A DNA stretch of 13,588 nucleotides from Candidatus Ectomicrobium neotermitis (GCA_031283745.1 JAITBH010000088.1:1-13588); one strand, 5' to 3'. Numbered from the stretch's first letter, positions 6,907 to 13,588 are shown. The notes: generated by a model not told the origin, from the sequence alone. Made by a program: numbers and translations.

Positions 6907-8571
6907 TTAGGCTGTCTGTTTTGGCTTAGATGTTATTTTAGATAGCCCTGCTGCCGCCACAATGATGCCAAGCACCAAAAGCAAAACGGCAAAAATTAAC
7001 TGCAAACCGTCTAAAGCAAACAAAAACTCCCCGTCGCCAAAGAGCTTTGCCCATTTTGCCTTTATCGTAAAAAACAATGCGGTAAAGGTTACGGCTAACA
7101 TTATTATCATCGGTGCATATAAAGCTGTTCCCTGCCTATTTGTTCTCTTTAAGAAAACCGCACAAGAAATTAAGGCCAAAGCTGCCAGCAACTGATTTGC
7201 CGAACCAAAAAGAGGCCAGATATTTTGATAGCCCACTATTGCTAAAGAGTATCCAAGCAAAAGGGTGCAGATTGTTGCGGTGATTTTGTTTGAAAAAAAC
7301 GCCGACACCGGCCCGAGTTTGCCCTCGCTGATAAAAAACTCTTGGAAAGCTAAACGTCCCACACGGGCTACGGAGTCAAGGGAAGTTAAGGCAAAAGCAG
7401 ATATTGAGAGGGTTATAAGCGTATAAACCAAATCCTTGCCAAGCCCTAAGCCGCTTAAAAAAGATGCCGTAGCGTTAGCAAAAATCATCGGCGGAGTTCC
7501 TTGAGGAAGCTTCCCGCCTACCGCCAAAGACCCGACTGCTATTAAGGCTATAACGGCAAGCAAGCACTCCACTAACATTGCACCATAGGATATGGGGAGA
7601 ATGTATTTTTCATTGTTGATTTGTTTTGAAGTTGTCCCCGAGGCGACAAGGCTGTGAAAACCGCTGACCGCACCGCAGGCTACTGTCACAAAAAGTATCG
7701 GAAAGAGATATTGGCCGTTTATCACAAAGCCGCTAAAAGCCGGGATATTGATGGAAGGACGGGCAAAAATTATGCCGATAAAAGAGGCGGCAATCATAGC
7801 CACGAGCAAAAATGAGTTGAGATAATCCCGAGGCTGTATGAGCGCCCAGATAGGGGTGACGGAAGCGATGAGAACATAAGCAAAAACCAAGTAAAGCCAG
7901 ACCGCTTTGCCTATGTATAAAGGAAAGAAAATCCCAAAAGCCACGCAGGTTGAAAGCAAAATCACCGCTATTACAGCGCTAAATAGACCGCCGGGTTTTC
8001 TTTTCCTGATAAAAAGCCCCAAAAACACTGCCGCAACCACAAACAAAGATGAGGTTGAAGCCACTGAAGCATTGGCTTTTACCCCTACACCAGCAGCGTC
8101 AAAGCCTGCAAAAGTTCCCGCTACAATATCAGCAAAGGCAGCCACGACAAGAATGGAGAATAGCCACACGAAAATCAAAAATAAGTTTTTGCCTGTTCTG
8201 CCGATATATAGCTCTATGATATAGCCGATGGTTTTGCCCTTATTTCTCACTGAGGCATAAAGGGAGGCTAAATCTTGAACTGCACCAAAGAAAATTCCGC
8301 CGATGATTATCCAGAGCAAAACTGGCAGCCAGCCAAACATAGCGGCAATTATCGGCCCGTTGATGGGGCCTGCCCCAGCTATCGAAGCGAACTGATGTCC
8401 AAAAACAACGCTCGGTGATGTTGGAACATAATCAACATCGTCTTCAAATTCATAAGCAGGGGTTTTCCTTTTAGGGTCAATACCCCACTTGTTTGCCAAA
8501 TAACGTCCGTAGAAAATATAAGCGATAAACAAAACTACTGCTGAAACGACAAGCATCACTAATCCATTCAT
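6907..8571 (-). CDS. cstA: CstA-family carbon starvation protein, probable pyruvate transporter
   Basis: A 554-residue multi-pass inner-membrane protein, mostly hydrophobic helices, with the CstA signature in its N-terminal third: SPSVVFGHQFASIAGAGPI (about 52-70), NGPIIAAMFGW and GGIFFGAVQDLASL. It is shorter than E. coli CstA (about 700 residues) but matches the shorter form common in other bacteria. E. coli members of the family (CstA, BtsT) take up pyruvate and have been linked to peptide use. Here it lies between ilvD and ilvB, whose enzyme consumes pyruvate, so pyruvate import for BCAA synthesis is a reasonable inference; peptide uptake is the alternative. AAAGGAG lies about eight bases before the ATG. 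Gaps to its neighbours are 31 and 19 bases, consistent with one transcript. Confidence 0.9.
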   Translation of the reverse strand: MNGLVMLVVSAVVLFIAYIFYGRYLANKWGIDPKRKTPAYEFEDDVDYVPTSPSVVFGHQFASIAGAGPINGPIIAAMFGWLPVLLWIIIGGIFFGAVQDLASLYASVRNKGKTIGYIIELYIGRTGKNLFLIFVWLFSILVVAAFADIVAGTFAGFDAAGVGVKANASVASTSSLFVVAAVFLGLFIRKRKPGGLFSAVIAVILLSTCVAFGIFFPLYIGKAVWLYLVFAYVLIASVTPIWALIQPRDYLNSFLLVAMIAASFIGIIFARPSINIPAFSGFVINGQYLFPILFVTVACGAVSGFHSLVASGTTSKQINNEKYILPISYGAMLVECLLAVIALIAVGSLAVGGKLPQGTPPMIFANATASFLSGLGLGKDLVYTLITLSISAFALTSLDSVARVGRLAFQEFFISEGKLGPVSAFFSNKITATICTLLLGYSLAIVGYQNIWPLFGSANQLLAALALISCAVFLKRTNRQGTALYAPMIIMLAVTFTALFFTIKAKWAKLFGDGEFLFALDGLQLIFAVLLLVLGIIVAAAGLSKITSKPKQTA

Positions 8572-8602
8572 CTTAAAAGACTCCTTTGTCTTGAATTTTC
8601 GA

Positions 8603-10252
8603 CTACTTTAGTATTGCACCTGTATCGGCGCTTTGAACTAACTTTGCATAACGAGCCAAATAGCCCGTTTTAATTTTTGGTTGAAGAGGTTTAACTTGCA
8701 AAAGCCTCTTTTTTATCTCCTCATCGCTTAACTCTACCTTCAAAATCCTGCGGGGAATATCTATCTTTATAATGTCTCCGTCTTGTATTGCGGCTATCGC
8801 CCCGCCCGCAGCAGCTTCTGGTGAGATATGCCCTATGCAGGGACCGCGAGTTCCCCCTGAAAATCTGCCGTCTGTAAGCAAAGCGACGCTGTCTGCTAAG
8901 CCCATTCCTTGTATTGCACTTGTGGGACCTAACATCTCGCGCATGCCCGGCCCGCCGGCTGGTCCCTCATATCTGATGACGACCACATCGCCGCCGCTGA
9001 TCTTGTTATCTAAAATTGCATCCATCGCATCGTCTCCGCTTTCAAAAACCCGAGCTTTGCCCTCAAAAACTTTCATTTTGTCGCTCACCCCTGCCTGTTT
9101 TACCACTGCACCGTTTGGGGCGATATTGCCTATTAACACCGCTATCCCGCCCTCAGGCTTATATGGGTTTTGGGGTCTTATGACATTGTCGTCTAAAATT
9201 TTCCCATCTTTAGCTATTTCCAAAATATCCTTTTCATTGACAGTTTTTGCGGGCAAAAGAACATTTTTAACCGCAGACAAAACTGCAGGAACTCCACCGG
9301 CATTGTCTAAATCTTCCATATAGTAGTCCCCTGCGGGTTCTAAACAGACGATTTGGGGGGTTCTTTTAGAAATTTCGTCAAAAAGGGAGAGGGATAAAGA
9401 TAAACCTGCCTCATAAGCTATGGCAGGTAAATGGAGAACTGTATTTGTCGACCCGCCCAAAGCCATATCAACGGTGATAGCGTTTTTGAAGGCGTTTGCG
9501 GTCAGAATGTCGCGTGGACAGGTGTTTGATTTAACCAACTCAACTATTTTTATGCCTGATTCATAGGCTATTCTCTTTTTCTTTGAACTCACAGCCAAAG
9601 CTGTTGCACAACCTTTTAAGGACATTCCCAGAACCTCGGTTAAACAAGCCATCGTATTTGCCGTATACATTCCCTGACAAGACCCTGCACCGGGACAAGC
9701 CGCCATTTCAAGCTCGGCAAGCTGCGTTGCATCAATTTTTCCTGCTTGAAACTGACCTACCGCCTCGAAGGTATCCCTCACAAAAGACCGTTTTTTGTGG
9801 TCATACATACCTGAATACATTGCCCCTGCCGTCACCACTATTGATGGGATATTTAATCTTGCTGCCGCCATAAGCATACCCGGGGTAACTTTATCGCAGT
9901 TTGAAAGCAGGACTAAACCGTCTAATCGATGAGCGTTTGCAACTGTTTCTGTTAGGTCGGCAATGATCTCGCGGGAGGGGAGGGAAAAGTGCATACCGCT
10001 ATGGCCCATAGCTATGCCGTCGCAAACTGCCGGGGCGCCAAAAACAAAAGGGACTCCGCCCCCTGCGGCAATCCCTCTTTCAATATGTCTTTCTAAGTCT
10101 CTCATGGATATATGGCCCGGCACTAAATCGCTAAAAGACGAGGCTATTCCTATGAAAGGTTTATCGAGATCTCTTGGGCTTACCCCTGCTGCATAGAGTA
10201 AACATCTATTGGGCGCCCTGACTGCCCCTTTTTTTATGTCATCGCTTCTCAT
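8603..10252 (-). CDS. ilvD: Dihydroxy-acid dehydratase
   Basis: IlvD dehydrates 2,3-dihydroxy-3-methyl acids to the 2-oxo acids that precede valine and isoleucine, using an iron-sulfur cluster and Mg2+. At 549 residues it has family length. Visible motifs are VCDGIAMGHSGM (76-87), LPSREIIAD, the cluster cysteine C119 in SNCDKVTPGMLMAA, C192 in CPGAGSCQGMYTANTM, GGSTNTVLHLPAIA, and the C-terminal GRFSGGTRGPCIGHISPEAA. The third cysteine found in the VPC-N loop of [2Fe-2S] members is replaced by glycine (LVPGH, residues 43-47), as in E. coli IlvD, so an oxygen-sensitive [4Fe-4S] form is plausible but not proven. GGAGG lies five bases before the ATG; the gene follows lysC by 11 bases. Confidence 0.96.
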   Translation of the reverse strand: MRSDDIKKGAVRAPNRCLLYAAGVSPRDLDKPFIGIASSFSDLVPGHISMRDLERHIERGIAAGGGVPFVFGAPAVCDGIAMGHSGMHFSLPSREIIADLTETVANAHRLDGLVLLSNCDKVTPGMLMAAARLNIPSIVVTAGAMYSGMYDHKKRSFVRDTFEAVGQFQAGKIDATQLAELEMAACPGAGSCQGMYTANTMACLTEVLGMSLKGCATALAVSSKKKRIAYESGIKIVELVKSNTCPRDILTANAFKNAITVDMALGGSTNTVLHLPAIAYEAGLSLSLSLFDEISKRTPQIVCLEPAGDYYMEDLDNAGGVPAVLSAVKNVLLPAKTVNEKDILEIAKDGKILDDNVIRPQNPYKPEGGIAVLIGNIAPNGAVVKQAGVSDKMKVFEGKARVFESGDDAMDAILDNKISGGDVVVIRYEGPAGGPGMREMLGPTSAIQGMGLADSVALLTDGRFSGGTRGPCIGHISPEAAAGGAIAAIQDGDIIKIDIPRRILKVELSDEEIKKRLLQVKPLQPKIKTGYLARYAKLVQSADTGAILK

Positions 10253-10263
10253 TTTTCCTCCGT

Positions 10264-10746
10264 TTAAGATTTTTTTGCCAGCTTAAAGCCTTTGTGGAGG
10301 GCTTCGACTGCTTTCATAGCGTCGACTTCGTCAACAATGCAGGAGATTTTTATATCGCTAGTTGAGATCATCTCAATGTTTATTCCATTTTTGGCCAAAA
10401 TATCAAAGGACTGGGCTGCTATTCCGGGATTTGACCTCATGCCAACTCCTATGACAGACACTTTTGAGACTTTTTCATCGCATTCCACCCTTGTAGCACC
10501 AAATTCGGAGGCTATTGTGTCTAACTCAACGCGGGTTTTCTTCATATCGCCTTTCGTTACGGTAAAAGAAATATCGTTTTTCTTGTCTACTGCCGCCGAT
10601 TGGATGATCATGTCTACATTGACATTGATCTTGGCAAGATTGCTGAAAATTTTTGCTGCAACGCCGGGTATATCCGGCAAGTCTACAATAGTGAACTTCA
10701 CCTGATTTTTGTCAAAAGTTACGCCTGAAACTAAAAATGCTTCCAT
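10264..10746 (-). CDS. Possible beta subunit of aspartate kinase from an internal start
   Basis: Within lysC, the ATG of M255 (10744-10746) has GGGAG at 10754-10758, seven bases upstream. Initiation here would give a 160-residue protein of the two ACT domains alone. B. subtilis and C. glutamicum lysC genes make such a beta subunit of similar length from an internal start at an equivalent place, forming an alpha2beta2 enzyme. The same arrangement is inferred, not shown, here. Confidence 0.45.
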   Translation of the reverse strand: MEAFLVSGVTFDKNQVKFTIVDLPDIPGVAAKIFSNLAKINVNVDMIIQSAAVDKKNDISFTVTKGDMKKTRVELDTIASEFGATRVECDEKVSKVSVIGVGMRSNPGIAAQSFDILAKNGINIEMISTSDIKISCIVDEVDAMKAVEALHKGFKLAKKS

Positions 10747-11508
10747 TTTTTTTCTCCCGCTGAGTTTTTTTATTATTTCTTCGCCTGCTATTATCGTTCC
10801 AACATCGTCGCTGAAAGTTCCTCTTGCATTTATGATCACGCCGAACTTCTTAGCCACCTCTACACTTCTTGACTGTAAAACCTGAGCGCCTGAACAAGCC
10901 ATCTCAAGCATCTCGTCATAAGACAAAAAATCCATTTTTTGAGCCTCTTTGACTATGCGGGGATCAGTGGTAAAAACGCCCTCTACATCTGAATATATCT
11001 CGCAAGCATCGGCTTTAAGAGTTGCAGCTAAGGCTACGGCTGTTAAATCTGATCCGCCCCGGCCAAGCGTAGCGATGTCGCCGTTAGGGTTTTGGGCTTG
11101 AAAGCCCGCAACTATAACAATATGCTCTTTGTTTAAGAGATTGAGGATTTTTTGGGGGGAGATTTTTTTGATTTTTGAGCGGCGGTGGTTTTCGTCTGAG
11201 ATTATGCCCGCTTGGGGGCCTGTTAGGGAGACTACTTTTTCGCCCATAGCGTCAAGGGTCATTGCTAAAAGGGCTATTGACATAATCTCGCCTGTGGATA
11301 AGAGTAAGTCCATTTCTCGTTCTGGCGGGGTGGGGTTTACTTTATCAGCCATTTTTATGAGGTCGTCTGTCGTATCGCCGGGGGCTGAGACAACTACCAC
11401 GACATTGTTCCCGTCTTTTTTCTTTGTAACGATTTTATTTGCAACTAAACGCATTTTATCGGCATCGGCGACTGAAGATCCGCCAAATTTCATAACAACT
11501 AAAGACAT
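10264..11508 (-). CDS. lysC: Aspartate kinase, monofunctional
   Basis: LysC phosphorylates aspartate, the first step towards lysine, methionine, threonine and isoleucine. The 414-residue length fits monofunctional aspartokinases of the alpha/beta type. The kinase domain (about 1-240) shows VVMKFGGSSVAD, STGEIMS, GFQAQNPNGDIATLGRGGSD and SDVEGVFTTDPRI. Two ACT domains follow (about 270-345 and 350-410; VDLPDIPGVAAKIF and VGMRSNPGIAAQSF), the usual site of lysine and/or threonine feedback. GGAGG lies five bases before the ATG. It is the first gene of the long ilv operon, downstream of an extended -10 promoter and a leader hairpin. An internal in-frame ATG at 10746 may give a separate beta subunit. 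Which amino acid inhibits it cannot be read from the sequence. Confidence 0.95.
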   Translation of the reverse strand: MSLVVMKFGGSSVADADKMRLVANKIVTKKKDGNNVVVVVSAPGDTTDDLIKMADKVNPTPPEREMDLLLSTGEIMSIALLAMTLDAMGEKVVSLTGPQAGIISDENHRRSKIKKISPQKILNLLNKEHIVIVAGFQAQNPNGDIATLGRGGSDLTAVALAATLKADACEIYSDVEGVFTTDPRIVKEAQKMDFLSYDEMLEMACSGAQVLQSRSVEVAKKFGVIINARGTFSDDVGTIIAGEEIIKKLSGRKKMEAFLVSGVTFDKNQVKFTIVDLPDIPGVAAKIFSNLAKINVNVDMIIQSAAVDKKNDISFTVTKGDMKKTRVELDTIASEFGATRVECDEKVSKVSVIGVGMRSNPGIAAQSFDILAKNGINIEMISTSDIKISCIVDEVDAMKAVEALHKGFKLAKKS

Positions 11509-11513
11509 TCACA

Positions 11514-11518
11514 CCTCC
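11514..11518 (-). promoter_or_regulatory. Ribosome binding site of lysC
   Basis: The minus strand reads GGAGG, within GAGGAGGTG, five bases before the lysC ATG. It is a very strong site. A leader segment about 14 bases upstream (AGACAG, 11532-11537) can pair with the leader hairpin loop, which could influence access to it. Confidence 0.8.
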
Positions 11519-11548
11519 TCTGCTTCTTGCCCTGTCTACATAATAAAT

Positions 11549-11585
11549 AAAACGCTCTCATCTTAAAGACAGATAAGAGCGTTTT
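11549..11585 (-). terminator. Leader hairpin of the lysC-ilv operon, possible attenuator
   Basis: Arms at 11549-11563 and 11571-11585 form a 15-bp stem with a 7-base loop. In minus-strand RNA the one imperfect pair is a G-U wobble; in plus-strand RNA it would be a C-A mismatch, so the structure favours the lysC transcript. The stem ends in UUUU followed by AUUUAUU, a moderately U-rich tail like an intrinsic terminator. It lies about 10 bases after the predicted start of transcription and 40 bases before lysC. It could be an attenuator, a terminator of opposing transcription, or a 5' stabilising hairpin. No BCAA-rich leader peptide, T-box or lysine riboswitch is visible. Confidence 0.6.
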
Positions 11586-11592
11586 TGTTGTC

Positions 11593-11622
11593 TTGTGAGT
11601 GGATTATAACAAATTTTATATT
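11593..11622 (+). promoter_or_regulatory. Candidate promoter for pntAA
   Basis: TTGTGA (11593-11598) and TATATT (11617-11622) are separated by 18 bases, giving a moderate sigma-70-type promoter. It overlaps the opposing lysC promoter, so RNA polymerase could hardly occupy both at once. The leader would be about 160 bases. Other A/T-rich hexamers nearby could serve instead. Confidence 0.35.
11603..11611 (-). promoter_or_regulatory. Extended -10 promoter for the lysC-ilv operon
   Basis: The minus strand reads TGTTATAAT, a perfect extended -10 element (TGn plus TATAAT). There is no good -35 box at the right distance, only A-rich sequence, which fits an extended -10 promoter. Transcription would start near the A at 11596, giving a leader of about 88 bases that contains the hairpin. 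Confidence 0.55.
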
Positions 11623-11640
11623 CGTTTTTTTATGGATTTT

Positions 11641-11788
11641 AGCCCCCAAAAGCTCTCCAAAATGGGCGTAAAATGGCTGTTTTCTTTAGTAGAATGGGAA
11701 CTTAATTTATCACCTCCCCCGTTTAATTTTATAAGGGGCTGTTAAATAACTTGCCTTTCTTTTTAGGGCATTTTAAGAGCGAGATAAT
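11641..11788 (+). other. Long pntAA leader with 16S-tail-like sequence
   Basis: No gene is visible here. The segment holds AGCCCC (11641-11646), which can pair with GGGGCT (11735-11740), and ATCACCTCC (11709-11717), identical to the anti-Shine-Dalgarno end of 16S rRNA. On the opposite strand the latter is a perfect ribosome binding site with no ATG, GTG or TTG start behind it. The pntAA ribosome binding site itself is weak. No known riboswitch is recognised. Confidence 0.3.
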
Positions 11789-12937
11789 ATGGAAAAGAAA
11801 ACAAAACCAAAAACAATTACAGTTGGAGCATTAAATGAAGCCGTAGGGGTAGAGTATCGGGTAGCAATTACCCCAGAATCTGCCTCAAGGCTGTTGAAGT
11901 TCGGAGTTCAGGCATATGTCGAACCAAGTGCAGGTCTTAAAGCCGGCTGGACTGATGCCGATTATGAAAAAGCGGGGGCAGTTTTAGCGCCCCGAGAGGA
12001 TATTTTGAAGAAGTCGTCGGCGATAGCTTATATAGCCGCCCCCACATCTGAAACAATTTATTCTCAATCAAAAGGTAGTTATGCAGTAGGGATGTTCAAT
12101 TCTTTGGCCAACAAGACCATTTCAGACCAGTTTGCATCGGCAGGTGTAATAGCTTTTGATATTTACCTGCTTCCCCGCAAACTCTCAAAAACCCAATCGA
12201 TGGATGCCATGACCTCTCAAGCCGCAGTTGCGGGCTATAAAGCTGTCATTCTTGCAGCAAATGAGTTTTGCTCATTTTTGCCGATGATGACCACCGCGGC
12301 GGGAACCATCAAACCTGCCTCTGTCTTAATTTTAGGGGCTGGTATCGCTGGTTTGCAAGCTATAGGAACTGCCCGCCGGCTTGGCGCTGTGGTCACAGCT
12401 TATGATGTCAGACCTGCCGCAAAAGAAGAGGTTTTATCGCTGGGCGCTAAGTTTTTAGACCTTGCTGCCTACGGAGGACCAGATTTAAGTGAAGGGCAGG
12501 GTGCTGGAGGCTATGCTCGGGAGCTAACTCCTGAGGAAAAGACTGCTCAGCAAGCTGCTGTTGATAAAGCTGCTGCTAATTTTGACATTATCATTGCCAC
12601 TGCCCAAGTTCCCGGCAGGAGGCCCCCCGTTTTGCTGACAAAACAAGGGCTTGACGGGTTAAAAAGGGGAAGCGTTGTGGTGGATGTAGCGGCTTCAGCT
12701 TTAGGAGGAAATATCGAGGGGTCTTTGGCCGATACAACTATCCCATTGCCCTCAGGAGTAAAAATTGTAGGAGCAGGTAATCTTGCTGCAGACATTCCAA
12801 GAGCTGCCTCAAACCTTCTGTCTCGAAATATAAGCGATGTTTTGCTTCACTTTGTATCTGAAAGCGGGCAAATAGAGTTTAAGGCAGATGATGAATTGGC
12901 GGGTTTAGCAATCGGTGCTGTTAGCAACAATGAATAA
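11789..12937 (+). CDS. pntAA: NAD(P) transhydrogenase subunit alpha part 1 (NAD-binding)
   Basis: This is the soluble NAD(H)-binding domain I of proton-translocating transhydrogenase, which passes hydride from NADH to NADP+ using the proton gradient. The 382-residue length fits the split form (as in Rhodospirillum rubrum). Visible are YRVAITPESASRLLKFG near the N-terminus, the mobile-loop region KTQSMDAMTSQAAVAGYKAV, and the Rossmann fold LILGAGIAGLQAIGTARRLGA with YDVRP, then RELTPEEK and GSVVVDVAASALGGN. The alternative, alanine dehydrogenase, is excluded by the pntAB and pntB neighbours. The ribosome binding site (GAGCGAGA) is poor, unlike the strong sites of the two genes that follow. First gene of the plus-strand operon. 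Confidence 0.93.
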   Translation: MEKKTKPKTITVGALNEAVGVEYRVAITPESASRLLKFGVQAYVEPSAGLKAGWTDADYEKAGAVLAPREDILKKSSAIAYIAAPTSETIYSQSKGSYAVGMFNSLANKTISDQFASAGVIAFDIYLLPRKLSKTQSMDAMTSQAAVAGYKAVILAANEFCSFLPMMTTAAGTIKPASVLILGAGIAGLQAIGTARRLGAVVTAYDVRPAAKEEVLSLGAKFLDLAAYGGPDLSEGQGAGGYARELTPEEKTAQQAAVDKAAANFDIIIATAQVPGRRPPVLLTKQGLDGLKRGSVVVDVAASALGGNIEGSLADTTIPLPSGVKIVGAGNLAADIPRAASNLLSRNISDVLLHFVSESGQIEFKADDELAGLAIGAVSNNE

Positions 12938-12948
12938 GGAGGAAAAAA

Positions 12949-13257
12949 ATGTCAACTTTAACAATATCAATAACGCTTTTTGTTTTATCTTTGTTAATAG
13001 GAGTGATCGTGATAGGAAAAGTGCCGGCAACATTGCACACCCCTTTGATGTCTGGGGCAAATTCCATTCACGGAGTAGTAATTGTAGGTGTAATTCTTGT
13101 GGCCGCAGACGCAAGCGGAGTTTTGGGACTGATTTTGATTTTCTTGGCGGCACTGTTAGGGACAGCAAATGTTGTGGGCGGATATGCGGTTACCGACAGA
13201 ATGCTTGAGATGTTTAAGTCAAAGGAAAGCAAAACAGACAAAAAGGAGGATAAATGA
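12949..13257 (+). CDS. pntAB: NAD(P) transhydrogenase subunit alpha part 2 (membrane)
   Basis: A 102-residue membrane protein forming part of proton-channel domain II of the transhydrogenase. It has about three hydrophobic helices, the family signature VPATLHTPLMSGANSIHG (about 25-42) and NVVGGYAVTDRMLEMF near the end, followed by a short lysine-rich cytoplasmic tail. GGAGG directly follows the pntAA stop, seven bases before the ATG. The next gene, pntB, begins on its stop codon. A separate pntAB is typical of the three-gene transhydrogenase operons. Confidence 0.93.
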   Translation: MSTLTISITLFVLSLLIGVIVIGKVPATLHTPLMSGANSIHGVVIVGVILVAADASGVLGLILIFLAALLGTANVVGGYAVTDRMLEMFKSKESKTDKKEDK

Positions 13258-13588
13258 TGACTATTATTAACATTCTCCCCACACTTTCGTGGTTTTTGTA
13301 TTTGCTTGCGGCAGTTCTTTTTATACAGGGCTTGAGATATATGAACTCGCCCCGAACTGCCCGCAAAGGTAACTTAGTGTCCATATCGGGTATGTGTATA
13401 GCTTTTATCACTGCTTGGGTGGATTCTGGATTTAAGGGTTTTGAAAGCCCTTTAGCGATTTTGGCTTTGGCGGCTGGAATTTTAATCGGCGCCGCCGCCG
13501 GGTTTATCAGTGCAAAAAGGGTCAAGATGACTGCTATGCCCCAACTCGTATCGCTGTTTAATACTGTTGGAGGCGGTGCAGCGGCTTT
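13257..13588 (+). CDS. pntB: NAD(P) transhydrogenase subunit beta, N-terminal part (cut by window end)
   Basis: The first 110 codons of the beta subunit, which carries the rest of proton channel domain II and, beyond the window, the NADP(H)-binding domain III. Visible are several membrane helices, SPRTARKGNLVSISGM, then AKRVKMTAMPQLVSLFNTVGGGAAA, matching PntB. The start is ATGATG: the first ATG (13254) gives a 4-base overlap with pntAB but is only four bases from GGAGG (13245-13249), whereas the second (13257) is seven bases away and preferred. The family is about 450-480 residues long, so most of the gene is missing. Confidence 0.92.
   Translation, partial: MTIINILPTLSWFLYLLAAVLFIQGLRYMNSPRTARKGNLVSISGMCIAFITAWVDSGFKGFESPLAILALAAGILIGAAAGFISAKRVKMTAMPQLVSLFNTVGGGAAA

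Noticed and set aside
8772..9323. 183-codon open frame on the plus strand
   Set aside because: It is antisense to the well-conserved ilvD and its translation shows no family features; Pro/Ser/Ala-rich shadow composition.
10746..10753. A8 run in lysC as a frameshift or slippage site
   Set aside because: The run is explained by Lys codons and the spacer before the internal ATG; neither shifted frame offers a recognisable product.
11499..11561. 20-residue ORF in the lysC leader as a regulatory leader peptide
   Set aside because: It has no ribosome binding site, begins inside the hairpin stem, and is not rich in Ile, Val, Leu, Thr or consecutive Lys codons at a control position.
11129..11566. 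145-codon open frame on the plus strand over lysC
   Set aside because: It is antisense to the conserved lysC kinase domain and crosses the lysC leader hairpin; no ribosome binding site or family motif.
11509..11788. Lysine riboswitch or T-box upstream of lysC
   Set aside because: The leader after the predicted transcription start is only about 88 bases and lacks recognisable conserved motifs such as the T-box GGTGG element.
13214..13525. 103-codon open frame on the minus strand
   Set aside because: It is antisense to the end of pntAB and the start of pntB, both clearly coding.
1..13588. CRISPR arrays, insertion sequences, tRNA or rRNA genes, phage or defence genes
   Set aside because: No direct repeat array, transposase, integrase, tRNA-like cloverleaf or defence domain was seen; almost all sequence is accounted for by metabolic genes.

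Overview
The window (13,588 bases, roughly mid-40s % GC by eye, standard code with TAA, TAG and TGA all used as stops, strong GGAGG-type ribosome binding sites) is dense bacterial chromosome. It holds two divergent operons with a 280-base control region between them. Nothing in it pins down a phylum. The gene content (PASTA-domain proteins, monofunctional aspartokinase, class I IlvC, split transhydrogenase) fits a Gram-positive-like or deep-branching, possibly anaerobic, bacterium, but that is only an inference.

Minus-strand operon (11508 down to 15, and apparently continuing off the left edge): lysC, ilvD, cstA, a FkbM-like methyltransferase, ilvB, ilvN, ilvC, two PASTA-domain membrane proteins, rpe, pdxA. 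The genes overlap or lie at most 31 bases apart, so one transcript of about 11.5 kb is likely. The core is isoleucine/valine synthesis: IlvBN, then IlvC, then IlvD. LysC feeds the aspartate branch that leads to threonine and 2-oxobutyrate. CstA is a likely pyruvate importer, and pyruvate is the substrate of IlvBN. The tail (PASTA, PASTA, rpe, pdxA) looks like housekeeping material fused onto the amino-acid operon.

Control region (11509-11788): an extended -10 promoter for lysC, a 15-bp leader hairpin that pairs continuously only in the minus-strand RNA, a weaker overlapping promoter candidate for pntAA, and a long pntAA leader carrying a 9-base copy of the 16S rRNA 3' end.

Plus-strand operon (11789 to the right edge): pntAA, pntAB, and pntB cut by the window end. 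Together they encode the proton-translocating NAD(P) transhydrogenase, a source of NADPH that IlvC and the aspartate pathway consume.

Most of the genes are ordinary. The points worth a second look are: a C9 homopolymer inside the methyltransferase gene (candidate phase variation within a biosynthetic operon), a four-cysteine insertion near the active site of IlvB, the duplicated kinase-less PASTA proteins next to rpe, and the lysC leader hairpin. I do not see a clear new defence or mobile system here.
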